This document shows positions 1 to 8,356 of a DNA stretch of 12,099 nt, one piece after another. The notes beneath the pieces were generated by a model that had not been told where the DNA came from, did not search any database, and worked only from the letters and a program-made list of their open reading frames with translations. The number at the start of each line of letters is the position of its first letter. Within the stretch, counting starts at the first letter, position 1. The translations under genes were made by a program, and so were the position numbers. Source of the stretch: Bacteroidota bacterium. Lineage in GTDB: Bacteria; Bacteroidota; Bacteroidia; Bacteroidales; VadinHA17. The stretch covers positions 1 to 12,099 of the forward strand of contig JADFUQ010000519.1 of the NCBI GenBank assembly GCA_015222065.1, written 5' to 3'.

Positions 1-2028
1 GCTTTATCCATGCAGGGTCGTGAGGATATCTCAGGATTCATTCAGGCTTTTACAGGAGACAACAGGTATATTATGGATTACCTGATTGAGGAGGTGCTGA
101 ATATACAATCTGAAGATGTAAAGGATTTTTTATTACTTACTTCAATACTTAAACAGATTTCCGGACCATTATGTGATGCCGTTTTAAATAAAAACGATAG
201 TCAATTGATACTGGAATCTCTCGAAAAGAACAATATGTTCATTATTCCTCTTGATACTGAAAGAAACTGGTATCGCTATCATCGTCTTTTTGCAGATTTG
301 TTAAAACAGCGATTACAATTAAGAAAAAAAGAAAACATCAAGGAGCTTCATATTAAGGCAAGCTTATGGTTTGAGGAAAATGAAATGTATGCCTTAGCAA
401 TAGATCATGGATTAGAGGCTGGAAACTATAAAAAAGCCATGCAATTACTTGACGGAATTGTTGAGAAGATTTGGGAATCAGGTCAACACACAGCAATTAT
501 GAAGTTTGGAAAGCTTTTACCGGATGACATAATAGAGAAGAATCCTAATTTTTGCCTTTTCTATTCCTGGATATTGATTGCATCAGGACATATGCAGGAA
601 GCTGAAAAATTTCTTAATGCTGCAGAAAGAACAATAACTAAAAGCATAAACAAAGATGTTATAATTAATAAAGAAGAAGGTGATCAAAGTAAGCAGGAAT
701 TGAAAGAATTACTTGGGAAGATCTCAGTTGCTTTTACATATTTGCTATCCAACACCGGAAAGACAGATAAAATATTCAAATATTGTGAACAAGCATACGA
801 AAACCTTTCTGAAGAAAATCCATTGTGGTTTAGCTGGGCATGGTTTTCCTATGGAGTAGCCTATTTCACCAAAGGAGACATGCAGGAAAGCAGTAAAGCT
901 TTTAATGAAGCACTTAAATTTGGAAAGAAATCCGGTAGTTTATATCTAATATCAACCACAGTAATAAGATTGGCATATGGTGAAATGCGCCAGGGTAATT
1001 ACAAGTTTGCATATAAAAAATGCAATGAATTGTTAAAGCTAATTAATGATGGCGGTTATTCTCAAATGGCAAAAAACGAATGGTCTTTTGCCAGTTTATT
1101 CTCCGTTATGGGCTATATTCAATATGAATGGGATGAGCTGGAATTAGCCTTGCAAAATTCAAAGATTGGTTTTGACGCAAGCAAGAAGGGTAAAGACATT
1201 ACTCATATTGTGTTTAGTACCATGGTTTATGCAAGGGTTTTACATTCTTGTGGAGATATTAACAATGCAGATGAAATAATCAGGGAATTGGATCTGTTAA
1301 GTCAGGAAAAGGAATTACCATTCAATTTACAACTCACCATAACTGCCTGGAAGGTCGGAGTTTATGTTGAACAGGAACAGTTGGAAAAAGCATCTCAATT
1401 GATAAAAATGCTGGATTTAGGCATTGATAAAGAGATTACTAATGTTAATGAATTGGTATATATTTCATTTGCCCGGTTATTGATTGCCCGGTATAAAACT
1501 GATGAAGCAGAAAAACTCCTTACTCAATTACATACATTAGCGGAAACAGGAAAAAGAATTGAAAGATTGATTGAGATAAAGAATTTATACGCTGTCCTTC
1601 ATAAAATAAATGGGAATAATGAAGAAGCCTTAACTTATTTGACACAATCTCTTATTCTGGCAGAAAGGGAAAATCTGTTGATGTTTTTTATCCGGGAGGG
1701 TAAACCTGTTGCTGAGCTATTAAAAGAAATCCATAAGAGACAAGCTTCGACAAAATCACATTTATCAAGAAAGTTTTTAGATAAATTAATGTTGTCCATT
1801 GAAAAGAGAGAAAAACGAAAAAAAGATACTTCAACCGAAACTCTCAGTAGGAGAGAAATTGATGTATTGAGATTAATCGCTGAAGATTTATCTAACCAGG
1901 AAATTGCCGATATGCTATTTATCTCATTAAATACTGTAAAAACTCACGCTAAAAATATTCACTTGAAACTTGATGTTCAAAGTCGCTCAAAAGCCGTAGC
2001 CAAAGCAAAAGAGTTGGGTTTGCTTTAG
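1..2028 (+). CDS. MalT-like LuxR-family STAND transcriptional activator (5' partial)
   Basis: This is the C-terminal ~675 residues of a large ATP-dependent LuxR-type activator of the MalT kind. The frame is open back to base 1 (Ala-Leu-Ser before the Met at base 10), and the text LSMQGRED...FIQAFTGDNRY matches the middle of such proteins, so the Met at base 10 is internal. About 230-240 N-terminal residues, with the Walker A/B NTPase core, should lie outside the window. Visible are the end of the NTPase/winged-helix region (WYRYHRLFADLLKQRL, near bases 270-320), a long all-helical TPR-like sensor region (about 330-1750) and a LuxR/GerE HTH (about 1838-2025) with LSRREIDVLRLIAEDLSNQE and NTVKTHAKNIHLKL. 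In the family, ligand and ATP binding drive oligomerisation and promoter activation. The ligand is unknown. It ends 45 nt before the first conserved operator-like element and is a candidate regulator of the following units (inference). Confidence 0.93.
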   Translation, partial: ALSMQGREDISGFIQAFTGDNRYIMDYLIEEVLNIQSEDVKDFLLLTSILKQISGPLCDAVLNKNDSQLILESLEKNNMFIIPLDTERNWYRYHRLFADLLKQRLQLRKKENIKELHIKASLWFEENEMYALAIDHGLEAGNYKKAMQLLDGIVEKIWESGQHTAIMKFGKLLPDDIIEKNPNFCLFYSWILIASGHMQEAEKFLNAAERTITKSINKDVIINKEEGDQSKQELKELLGKISVAFTYLLSNTGKTDKIFKYCEQAYENLSEENPLWFSWAWFSYGVAYFTKGDMQESSKAFNEALKFGKKSGSLYLISTTVIRLAYGEMRQGNYKFAYKKCNELLKLINDGGYSQMAKNEWSFASLFSVMGYIQYEWDELELALQNSKIGFDASKKGKDITHIVFSTMVYARVLHSCGDINNADEIIRELDLLSQEKELPFNLQLTITAWKVGVYVEQEQLEKASQLIKMLDLGIDKEITNVNELVYISFARLLIARYKTDEAEKLLTQLHTLAETGKRIERLIEIKNLYAVLHKINGNNEEALTYLTQSLILAERENLLMFFIREGKPVAELLKEIHKRQASTKSHLSRKFLDKLMLSIEKREKRKKDTSTETLSRREIDVLRLIAEDLSNQEIADMLFISLNTVKTHAKNIHLKLDVQSRSKAVAKAKELGLL

Positions 2029-2073
2029 TAAACAGCTTGTCTCTTTTTATTAGAAAATATCCCTTAAAAGTAT

Positions 2074-2136
2074 AAAATCACCCTTCAAAATCACCCTCAG
2101 GGGTGATTTTTTGTTTAAGTGGGCATCGTAATTTTG
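2074..2136 (+). promoter_or_regulatory. Conserved three-half-site operator plus promoter, copy 1 (efflux operon)
   Basis: Half-sites AAAATCACCC at 2074-2083 and 2087-2096 repeat directly with a 13-nt period. An inverted GGGTGATTTT follows at 2101-2110, so the second and third form a perfect 10-bp palindrome around TCAG. After 18 nt comes TAATTTTG (2129-2136), an exact Bacteroidota -7 box (TAnnTTTG). TTTG at 2110-2113 is a possible -33 box, but the 15-nt spacing is short, as expected if an activator is needed. A weaker half-site, AAAATATCCC, lies at 2054-2063. Transcription should begin near 2140, giving a leader of about 35 nt before the ATG at 2178. The same architecture recurs at 8267 and 9463. 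Binding by a MalT-like regulator is inferred. Confidence 0.75.
2087..2112 (+). terminator. Possible intrinsic terminator of the regulator gene (same palindrome as operator copy 1)
   Basis: The perfect 10-bp inverted repeat with a 4-nt loop is followed by a run of T residues (2107-2112), 58 nt after the regulator stop codon. In RNA it would form a credible rho-independent terminator. The element may do both jobs, ending upstream transcription and carrying the operator for the next unit. A pure terminator would not explain the extra direct half-site or the fixed spacing to the -7 box. Confidence 0.4.
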
Positions 2137-2177
2137 ACTCATAATTTAAGATCGAATAATTACAAATTAACTAAACC

Positions 2178-3542
2178 ATGATCACTAAACGAAAAATGAA
2201 ATCAATTCCATATATTTTACTATGTTCTTTGACTTTATTTTTAAGTGCTCAAGAACAAGTGGAAACACTCTCTTTTTCACTTGAAGAAGCCAAAGAATAC
2301 GCTTTGCAAAATAGTTATAAGATTCAAATTGCAAAATTTGATGTTACAAAGACCACTAAAAAAGTAAACGAAACTACTACTATTGGGTTACCACAAGTTA
2401 GTGCAGAAGTAGGATATACAAATTTTCTTGATTTAGCAACACAGTTAATTCCTGCAATATTCTTTAATCCTGAAGCGCAAGAAGGTGAATTTGCAGAAGT
2501 ACAATTTGGGACAAAACATAATGCCAATTGGAATATAACTGTTAGCCAATTGATTTTTAGTGGTGAATATATTGTTGGATTACAAACATCAAAGGCTTAT
2601 TTGAATTTATCTAAATACAATTTAATTAAAAGCGAAAACGATTTGCTCGAGCAAGTAGCTAATGCATATTATGTTGTGTTAGTTTCAGAAAGAAACAAAT
2701 CAATATTAGATAGTATTCTTATAAGTATAAAGGAAACTCTTTATGAAACAGAACAATTTTATAAAGAAGGATTAATTGAAGATACTGATGTTGACCAAAT
2801 TAGAATTATGGTTTCCGATCTTGAAACAAATAATAAAATCATTGAAGATCAAATTAAAATAGCATATAAATATCTGAAATTCATGATGGGTATGAAAACA
2901 ATTCATCAACTTCTGTTAACTGATAGTTTGGAAAACATTGTAAATAACATAGAAGAATTTTTGATCCTAAATCGCAACTTTAATCATGAGAACCATATTG
3001 ATTTTTTAATGTTAAAAAACCAATCTGCAATTGCTGAACTTAATCTAAAACTTGAAAAATCGGGGTACTTACCAACATTATCAGCATTTTATTCTTATGA
3101 AAAAAATGCTATGAATAATGATTTTACAATTTTAAGTAGTAGTCAAAAATGGTATCCAACTTCAATGGTAGGTTTACAAATAAGCGTTCCTATATATAAT
3201 AGTGGATTAAAACACTTTAAAGTTCAACAAGCAAAACTTGATATAGAGAAACTTGATGTTTCAAAAACTGAATTAAGTGAAGGTTTAGATATGCAAATAG
3301 AACAACTTCGAATAGATTATAAAAACGCCTGGTTTAAACACAACAATAAAAACAATAACTTAAATCTTTCTAAAAAAATCTATAATAAAACACAGATAAA
3401 ATATATAGAAGGTATTTCAACAAGTTTGGAGTTATCTCAAACATATTCACAATATCTAAATACTGAAACTACTTATATAACTTCAATTCTTGATTTATTA
3501 AAAGCAAAATCTGCATTAGAAAAAATGTTAAATAAAAACTAA
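2178..3542 (+). CDS. TolC-family outer-membrane efflux channel protein
   Basis: This 454-residue protein is the outer-membrane exit duct of a tripartite efflux pump. It starts with a Sec signal peptide (charged MITKRKMK, then a hydrophobic stretch ending ...LFLSAQ, probable cleavage near residue 24). The mature part opens with LSFSLEEAKEYALQNSYKIQIAK, typical of OEP-domain proteins. Two OEP-like repeats (about residues 28-230 and 250-450) are rich in long amphipathic helices, with a strand-like PTLSAFYSYE segment in the second, and the length is normal for the family. The ATG at 2178 is chosen because it gives the full signal peptide; Met7 (2196) is an alternative. There is no Shine-Dalgarno sequence. 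It is the first gene of a tight operon, 23 nt ahead of the fusion-protein gene, driven by the promoter at 2074-2136. Substrate unknown. Confidence 0.93.
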   Translation: MITKRKMKSIPYILLCSLTLFLSAQEQVETLSFSLEEAKEYALQNSYKIQIAKFDVTKTTKKVNETTTIGLPQVSAEVGYTNFLDLATQLIPAIFFNPEAQEGEFAEVQFGTKHNANWNITVSQLIFSGEYIVGLQTSKAYLNLSKYNLIKSENDLLEQVANAYYVVLVSERNKSILDSILISIKETLYETEQFYKEGLIEDTDVDQIRIMVSDLETNNKIIEDQIKIAYKYLKFMMGMKTIHQLLLTDSLENIVNNIEEFLILNRNFNHENHIDFLMLKNQSAIAELNLKLEKSGYLPTLSAFYSYEKNAMNNDFTILSSSQKWYPTSMVGLQISVPIYNSGLKHFKVQQAKLDIEKLDVSKTELSEGLDMQIEQLRIDYKNAWFKHNNKNNNLNLSKKIYNKTQIKYIEGISTSLELSQTYSQYLNTETTYITSILDLLKAKSALEKMLNKN

Positions 3543-3565
3543 ATAACCATTTAAAAATCAAAATA

Positions 3566-4684
3566 ATGATTAAAAGATTAATATTTATAGTAGTAATAGC
3601 AATAATTTTCGCAAGTTGCTCAGAAGACAATAAAAGCAAGTTAAAAAGACTAAAAGAAAAAAGAGATGAACTAACCGTTCAAATTAATGCGCTAGAAGAG
3701 ATACTTGCAGGTGAAAAAACTGAAACAACAGAGAAACTTGTCTGCATCAATGTAGAAAAAGTTCAACCAGGTGTTTTTAAACATTTCATGGAAGCACAAG
3801 GAACTGTTGAATCAGATAACAACATTTTGATACCTGCTGAAACTCCTGCCGTAGTTCAAAAAATTCATGTTAAAAAAGGAGATAAAATATCAAAAGGACA
3901 ACTTCTTGCCGAACTCGATGCTATCATAATTAATAGGGGAATTGATGAATTAAGAACTCAATTAGATCTGGCATCAACTGTTTTTGAAAGGCAAAAAAGA
4001 CTTTGGAATCAGAAAATTGGAAGCGAAATTCAATATCTGCAAACAAAAGCGAATAAGGAAGCTTTAGATAGAAAAATAAAAACCTTACAAGAACAGTTAT
4101 TAAAAACTAAGATATTTTCTCCAATCAAGGGCTCTATTGATGAAATTTTTATTAAAGAAAGCGAAATGGCGTTTGCTGGTATGGGAGCAATTCGCGTAGT
4201 AGAATTATCTAAACTAAAAATTAATGCTGAACTTTCTGAATCATATATTTCTCAAGTGAAAAAGGATGATATCGTCAAGGTCTATCTTCCTGTAATTGAA
4301 AAATCATTAGAGCTATCAATAAATTCAGCTTCCCAGGTAATAAACCCCGACAACCGTACTTTTTCTGTTGAAATATTTATTCCGGAACAAGAGAAAGATA
4401 TAAAACCAAATATGTTATCTGTACTTACAATTAACGATTATACAAATAATAATGCACTTGTTGTACCATTAAATATCGTTCAAAAAACTGGAGAAGAAAA
4501 TTTTTTGTTTGTAGCAAAACAAAATAACAAAAAATGGTTTGCTGAAAAGCGCATTGTTAAAACCGGGAAAAACTACAATAACAAAATTGAAATTCTTAGT
4601 GGAATGTCACCAAATGAATTTGTTGTTATAATGGGCTACCAGGATATTACAAATGGACAGGCTATTGAAGTTAAAGAATATTAA
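3566..4684 (+). CDS. RND efflux periplasmic adaptor (membrane-fusion) lipoprotein
   Basis: This 372-residue HlyD/AcrA-type adaptor couples the inner-membrane permease to the TolC-like channel. The N-terminus is a lipoprotein signal: a short basic MIKR, a hydrophobic run, and lipobox FASC with Cys18 as the acylated residue. Residues about 22-50 are a charged heptad-like coiled coil (LKRLKEKRDELTVQINALEE) lying ahead of the usual domains. A lipoyl/barrel-sandwich half follows (IPAETPAVVQKIHVKKGDKI, about residues 88-110), then the helical hairpin (about 125-180), the second lipoyl half (IFSPIKGSIDEIFI), a beta-barrel domain (about 210-285) and a membrane-proximal domain with VPLNIVQKTGEENFLFVA. 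The order and length fit the family. It lies 23 nt after the channel gene and 53 nt before the permease gene, so co-transcription is likely. Confidence 0.94.
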   Translation: MIKRLIFIVVIAIIFASCSEDNKSKLKRLKEKRDELTVQINALEEILAGEKTETTEKLVCINVEKVQPGVFKHFMEAQGTVESDNNILIPAETPAVVQKIHVKKGDKISKGQLLAELDAIIINRGIDELRTQLDLASTVFERQKRLWNQKIGSEIQYLQTKANKEALDRKIKTLQEQLLKTKIFSPIKGSIDEIFIKESEMAFAGMGAIRVVELSKLKINAELSESYISQVKKDDIVKVYLPVIEKSLELSINSASQVINPDNRTFSVEIFIPEQEKDIKPNMLSVLTINDYTNNNALVVPLNIVQKTGEENFLFVAKQNNKKWFAEKRIVKTGKNYNNKIEILSGMSPNEFVVIMGYQDITNGQAIEVKEY

Positions 4685-4737
4685 AACAATACTATTGTTG
4701 TTTAAAAAATTATATTAATTCTACTAAAATATCTCAT

Positions 4738-7700
4738 ATGAAAAAAGAAAAGCATTTTAAACTAACCAATTTAGCGGTAGAAAATAAAATTACGATATAT
4801 ATTACTGTTCTTATTATTGTTTTTATGGGAATAACAGCATATTTCTCTACACCTCAAGAATTGTTTCCTGAAATTACATTCCCATATTTCTCAGTAACAA
4901 CAGTTTACCCGGGAACTTCTCCTTCGGATATGGAAAATCTGGTTACACGACATATCGAAAACGAACTTAAAAATATTGATGGGATAAAGAGTGTGAATTC
5001 AAAATCAATACAGGATGTTTCAATATTATTTATAGAGTTTGAAACTTACGCCGATGATGAAGAAGCAAATCAGAATGTAAAAGACGCAGTAGATAAAGCA
5101 AAATCCAAACTTCCTTCGAATCTCTTAGATGATCCTGAAGTAACACGTTTGGAATTATCTGAACTACCTATACTTTTCATAAATCTATCAGGCGATTTAA
5201 GCATTCCTATGTTAAAAAAATATGCTGATGATTTACAAGTTAAAATTGAAAGTTTAAGAGAAATAAGTCGTGCAGACATAGTAGGCGCTCTAACAAGAGA
5301 AATTCAAATAAACGCTGATTTATACAAGATGCAAGCAGTTGGAGTAAGTTTTGATCAAATTGCCATGGCTGTTGCCAACGAGAACATGACTATTTCAAGT
5401 GGAAAAATCAATATGGACAATATGGAACGCACGCTTCGTATTGTAGGTGAATTCAATAATTACGAACAAATTGGAAATATCTTATTAAAAGATGGAATTT
5501 ACATAAAAGATGTTGCCGACAATGTTGATGGATATGAAGATAGGGAAAGTTACTCAAGATTATTTAGTAACAATGTAGTAACACTAAATGTTATAAAAAA
5601 ATCAGGCGAAAATCTTATTAATGCAGTTGATAAAAGCAAGGAAATAGTTGAAGAATTTAAAAAGAAAACAACTGACAATCTTATAATCGATAGTACCGGC
5701 GACCAAAGTGTAATAACAAGAAACAGTGTGGCGAATCTTTTCAACACAATTGTATTGGGATTTCTGGTTGTTGTTTTAGTCTTAATGTTTTTTATGGGAA
5801 TTGATAATGCTATGTTTGCCGGAGTAGCAATACCATTATCAATGTTAATTTCTTTTATTATCCTGCCTGTTATCGGATTTACATTGAATATCGTTGTTTT
5901 GATGGCACTAGTTATTGCACTTGGTGTTTTAGTTGATAATTCAATTGTTGTAGTAGAAAATATTTATAGACATTTCAACAATACACCTAATCTATCTATT
6001 ATTGCTGCTACGAAAAAAGCAGCAGGAGAAGTTGCAATTCCGATAATGGCAGGAACTTTTACTACAATCGCGCCTTTTGTTGTATTATCATTTTGGCCTG
6101 GAGTTTTAGGTGAATTTATGAAATTCATACCTATTACACTGATTTTATGCCTTTTGTCATCATTATTCGTTGCTTATGTAATAAATCCGGTATTTGCTAT
6201 TTCATTCATGAAATACAAGGCAAAAGATACATACAAGCCAAATATAAAAAAGCGAATAATTTTCACAAGTATTGCTGTTGTTCTTGCAATACCATGTTAC
6301 ATATTCGACATTATGCTGTTAGGAAATATTATAGCCTTTTTTACTTTAATGTTTTATTTAATACAAGTTATTCTTCGCCCGTTAATTAAAAAATTTCAAA
6401 CTAAAATTCTACCTGCATTAATAACTGCCTATAAAAGCAGATTAACAAAACTTATGTCAGGTAAAAAACCACAATGGATTGTTCGAGGTACGGTTGCGTT
6501 GTTTATTTTCACATTTGTACTTTTGGGAATATTTCCTCCAAAAGTTGTACTTATGCCTGCAACTGATCCAACACTAATATTTGTTTATCTTTCAATGCCA
6601 TCAGGAACAAGTTTAGAAGTAACAGATTCTATAGCAAAAATCCTTGAAACTCGCGTTGATGATGTTTTAGGAGTAAACAATCCTGACGTTGAATTTATTA
6701 ATACAAATATTGCAATTGGTGCAGGTAGAGATATTTTCGAACACTCAGTACAGAACAATCTTGGAAAAATAACTATTGGGTTTGTTGAATACAAATATAG
6801 AACCGGACCACCAACAACTATATATCTTAATTCTTTAAGGGAAGAAATGACAGGTATTCCCGGAGCTGAAATTATTGTTGAAGAGCAACAAAATGTACCA
6901 ACCGGAGCACCAATAAGTATTGAAATAAATGGAGATGATTACACTGAATTAATTGCACTTGAAAAAGACATACAACAAGTAATTGAATCATCAGATATTG
7001 AAGGTATTGAAGAATTAAAATCTAATCTTGATGTAAATAAACCTGAAATAATAGTTGATATTAATAGAACAAAAGCAAACAAATTAGGTTTAAATACAGC
7101 TTATATTGGAAGTACAATTCGTACAGCACTTTATGGTAGAGAAGTTTCTAAATATCGTGAAGGTGATGATGAATATAATATCAATCTAAGGTTACAGAAA
7201 AAATACCGTGATAACTTGGATGCTTTAATGAATATGAAGATGATAGCACCTGGGAATAATGATGGCCCTGCAAAAGAAATTCCAATTTCAGCCGTCGCAA
7301 ATATCAGGTACACAAATTCATACGGAGGAGTTATTAGAGAAGATTACAAAAAAACGATTACACTTTCATCAAATGTATTAGAAGGATATAATGCTAATAA
7401 AATAATAACTGACTTAAAGAAAGAGTTTAAAAAGAATCTAAATGTTAAAGGTGGATATGAAGTAAGATTTGGAGGAGAACAAGATGATATGAAAGAATCA
7501 ACAGATTTTCTTTCTAAAGCAATGGTTATTGCATTGGCACTAATTTTCCTCATACTAGTTACTCAATTTAATGCGGTTTTCAGACCTATTATTGTTCTTT
7601 CTCAAGTTGTATTAAGTTTTATTGGTATTTTCCTTGGAACAATAATTTTCGGGATGGATATTTCTGTAATAATGACCGGAATGGGAATTGTGGCTGTAGC

Positions 7701-8088
7701 CGGAATTGTTGTGAACAATGGAATCTTACTTATTGATTATACCGACCAACTTATTGAAAACGGTATGGGATTCCGACGAGCTATTGTTCAGGCCGGAGCA
7801 ACTCGATTAACTCCTGTTTTACTAACAGCAGTATCAACAATAATTGGATTATTACCATTAGGCATAGGAATGAATATTGACTTTGCTTCATTATTCACAG
7901 ATTTAGATCCAAATATATATTGGGGCGGTGATAGTGCTCAATTCTGGGCTCCATTAGCGTGGACAATAGTTTATGGTTTAACATTTGCAACATTCCTTAC
8001 ACTGGTTGTTGTACCATCAATGTATTATATTATGAAACAACAAACAATTCAAGTCAGAATAATAAAAAGAAGATTTTTTAAAATATAA
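4738..8088 (+). CDS. RND-family efflux permease (AcrB-like), 1116 aa
   Basis: This is the proton-driven inner-membrane pump of the tripartite system. TM1 is near residues 17-36, followed by a large periplasmic loop beginning TVYPGTSPSDMENLV. TM2-TM6 start near residue 332 and include GVLVDNSIVVVENIYRH in TM4. Asp400 aligns with the AcrB proton-relay residue D407, whereas the D408 position is Asn401. In the second half, GIVVNNGILLIDY places Asn993 where AcrB has K940. These substitutions occur in some RND subfamilies, so the gene is not judged dead. It is longer than the usual ~1020-1050 residues, partly because two extra hydrophobic segments (about residues 507-545) lie between TM6 and TM7. 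There are no frameshifts or internal stops. Sampled lines are markedly AT-rich (about 22-28% GC). Its stop codon is 4 nt from a gene fragment, see 8093. Substrate unknown. Confidence 0.94.
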   Translation: MKKEKHFKLTNLAVENKITIYITVLIIVFMGITAYFSTPQELFPEITFPYFSVTTVYPGTSPSDMENLVTRHIENELKNIDGIKSVNSKSIQDVSILFIEFETYADDEEANQNVKDAVDKAKSKLPSNLLDDPEVTRLELSELPILFINLSGDLSIPMLKKYADDLQVKIESLREISRADIVGALTREIQINADLYKMQAVGVSFDQIAMAVANENMTISSGKINMDNMERTLRIVGEFNNYEQIGNILLKDGIYIKDVADNVDGYEDRESYSRLFSNNVVTLNVIKKSGENLINAVDKSKEIVEEFKKKTTDNLIIDSTGDQSVITRNSVANLFNTIVLGFLVVVLVLMFFMGIDNAMFAGVAIPLSMLISFIILPVIGFTLNIVVLMALVIALGVLVDNSIVVVENIYRHFNNTPNLSIIAATKKAAGEVAIPIMAGTFTTIAPFVVLSFWPGVLGEFMKFIPITLILCLLSSLFVAYVINPVFAISFMKYKAKDTYKPNIKKRIIFTSIAVVLAIPCYIFDIMLLGNIIAFFTLMFYLIQVILRPLIKKFQTKILPALITAYKSRLTKLMSGKKPQWIVRGTVALFIFTFVLLGIFPPKVVLMPATDPTLIFVYLSMPSGTSLEVTDSIAKILETRVDDVLGVNNPDVEFINTNIAIGAGRDIFEHSVQNNLGKITIGFVEYKYRTGPPTTIYLNSLREEMTGIPGAEIIVEEQQNVPTGAPISIEINGDDYTELIALEKDIQQVIESSDIEGIEELKSNLDVNKPEIIVDINRTKANKLGLNTAYIGSTIRTALYGREVSKYREGDDEYNINLRLQKKYRDNLDALMNMKMIAPGNNDGPAKEIPISAVANIRYTNSYGGVIREDYKKTITLSSNVLEGYNANKIITDLKKEFKKNLNVKGGYEVRFGGEQDDMKESTDFLSKAMVIALALIFLILVTQFNAVFRPIIVLSQVVLSFIGIFLGTIIFGMDISVIMTGMGIVAVAGIVVNNGILLIDYTDQLIENGMGFRRAIVQAGATRLTPVLLTAVSTIIGLLPLGIGMNIDFASLFTDLDPNIYWGGDSAQFWAPLAWTIVYGLTFATFLTLVVVPSMYYIMKQQTIQVRIIKRRFFKI

Positions 8089-8092
8089 ATAT

Positions 8093-8196
8093 ATACTTCA
8101 CTTTCTAATGAAGCACAAAATTAAGAATAAGATTATTAGCTATAGTTCGCTAAGTGAATACAAATTATGAGAAGGGACAAACCATATAAATATTAA
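8093..8196 (+). pseudogene. 3'-terminal remnant of an EFR1-type ferredoxin gene
   Basis: This fragment aligns with the last ~35 codons of the intact EFR1-type gene at 10809-11861 (matching 11757-11861). I count roughly 79% nucleotide identity by hand over about 99 columns, including an exact 16-nt run at 8140-8155 and 11804-11819. Its frame reads ILHFLMKHKI...IISYSSLSEYKL and hits TGA at 8168-8170. Restoring one missing base there continues as WRRDKPYKY and a stop at 8194-8196, matching WRRYKPPEY of the intact copy. There is no flavodoxin or cysteine-cluster part and no start codon, so it cannot be functional. It begins 4 nt after the RND stop and marks a deletion or replacement junction. Confidence 0.85.
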
Positions 8197-8266
8197 TGTG
8201 ATATTTTTCATCTTACATTAGATGTACACCAGAACACGACTTTTCCATAAAATGCAATTTGATCTA

Positions 8267-8329
8267 AAAATCACCTCTCAAAATCACCCTTAAGGGTGAT
8301 TTTTTGTTTAAGCGGGCATCGTAATTTTG
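8267..8329 (+). promoter_or_regulatory. Conserved three-half-site operator plus promoter, copy 2 (SDR unit)
   Basis: Half-sites are AAAATCACCT at 8267-8276 (one mismatch), AAAATCACCC at 8280-8289 (13-nt period), and inverted GGGTGATTTT at 8294-8303 around a TTAA loop. After 18 nt comes TAATTTTG at 8322-8329. The stretch between (TTTAAGCGGGCATCG) differs from copy 1 by one base, and the match continues past the -7 box as ACTCA. TTTG at 8303-8306 is the possible -33 box. The predicted start of transcription is near 8334, about 25 nt before the ATG at 8357. Regulator binding is inferred from the three-way conservation. Confidence 0.75.
8280..8305 (+). terminator. Possible intrinsic terminator (palindrome of operator copy 2)
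   Basis: The perfect 10-bp inverted repeat with a TTAA loop and a T run to 8305 could end transcription coming from the RND operon, about 190 nt after its stop codon. I see no other terminator-like hairpin between 8089 and 8266. As with copy 1, the operator reading accounts for more of the conservation. Confidence 0.35.
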
Positions 8330-8356
8330 ACTCAAAAACATTAAAAACATAATGCG

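Noticed and set aside
10..12. ATG at base 10 as the true start of the first regulator
   Set aside because: The frame is open to base 1, and the surrounding residues match the interior of MalT-like proteins, which need an N-terminal NTPase domain.
5935..5940. Asp400-Asn401 as evidence that the pump is inactive
   Set aside because: Other RND subfamilies have a single Asp at this site and are functional, and the gene is otherwise intact.
6147..6389. 80-aa reading frame on the + strand inside the RND permease gene
   Set aside because: It overlaps well-conserved permease sequence in another frame, and its protein is rich in Cys, Tyr and Ile in the manner of AT-rich out-of-frame text.
5070..7553. 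Several 60-69 aa minus-strand frames within the permease gene
   Set aside because: They are antisense shadows of a clearly coding gene with no recognisable domain or start context.
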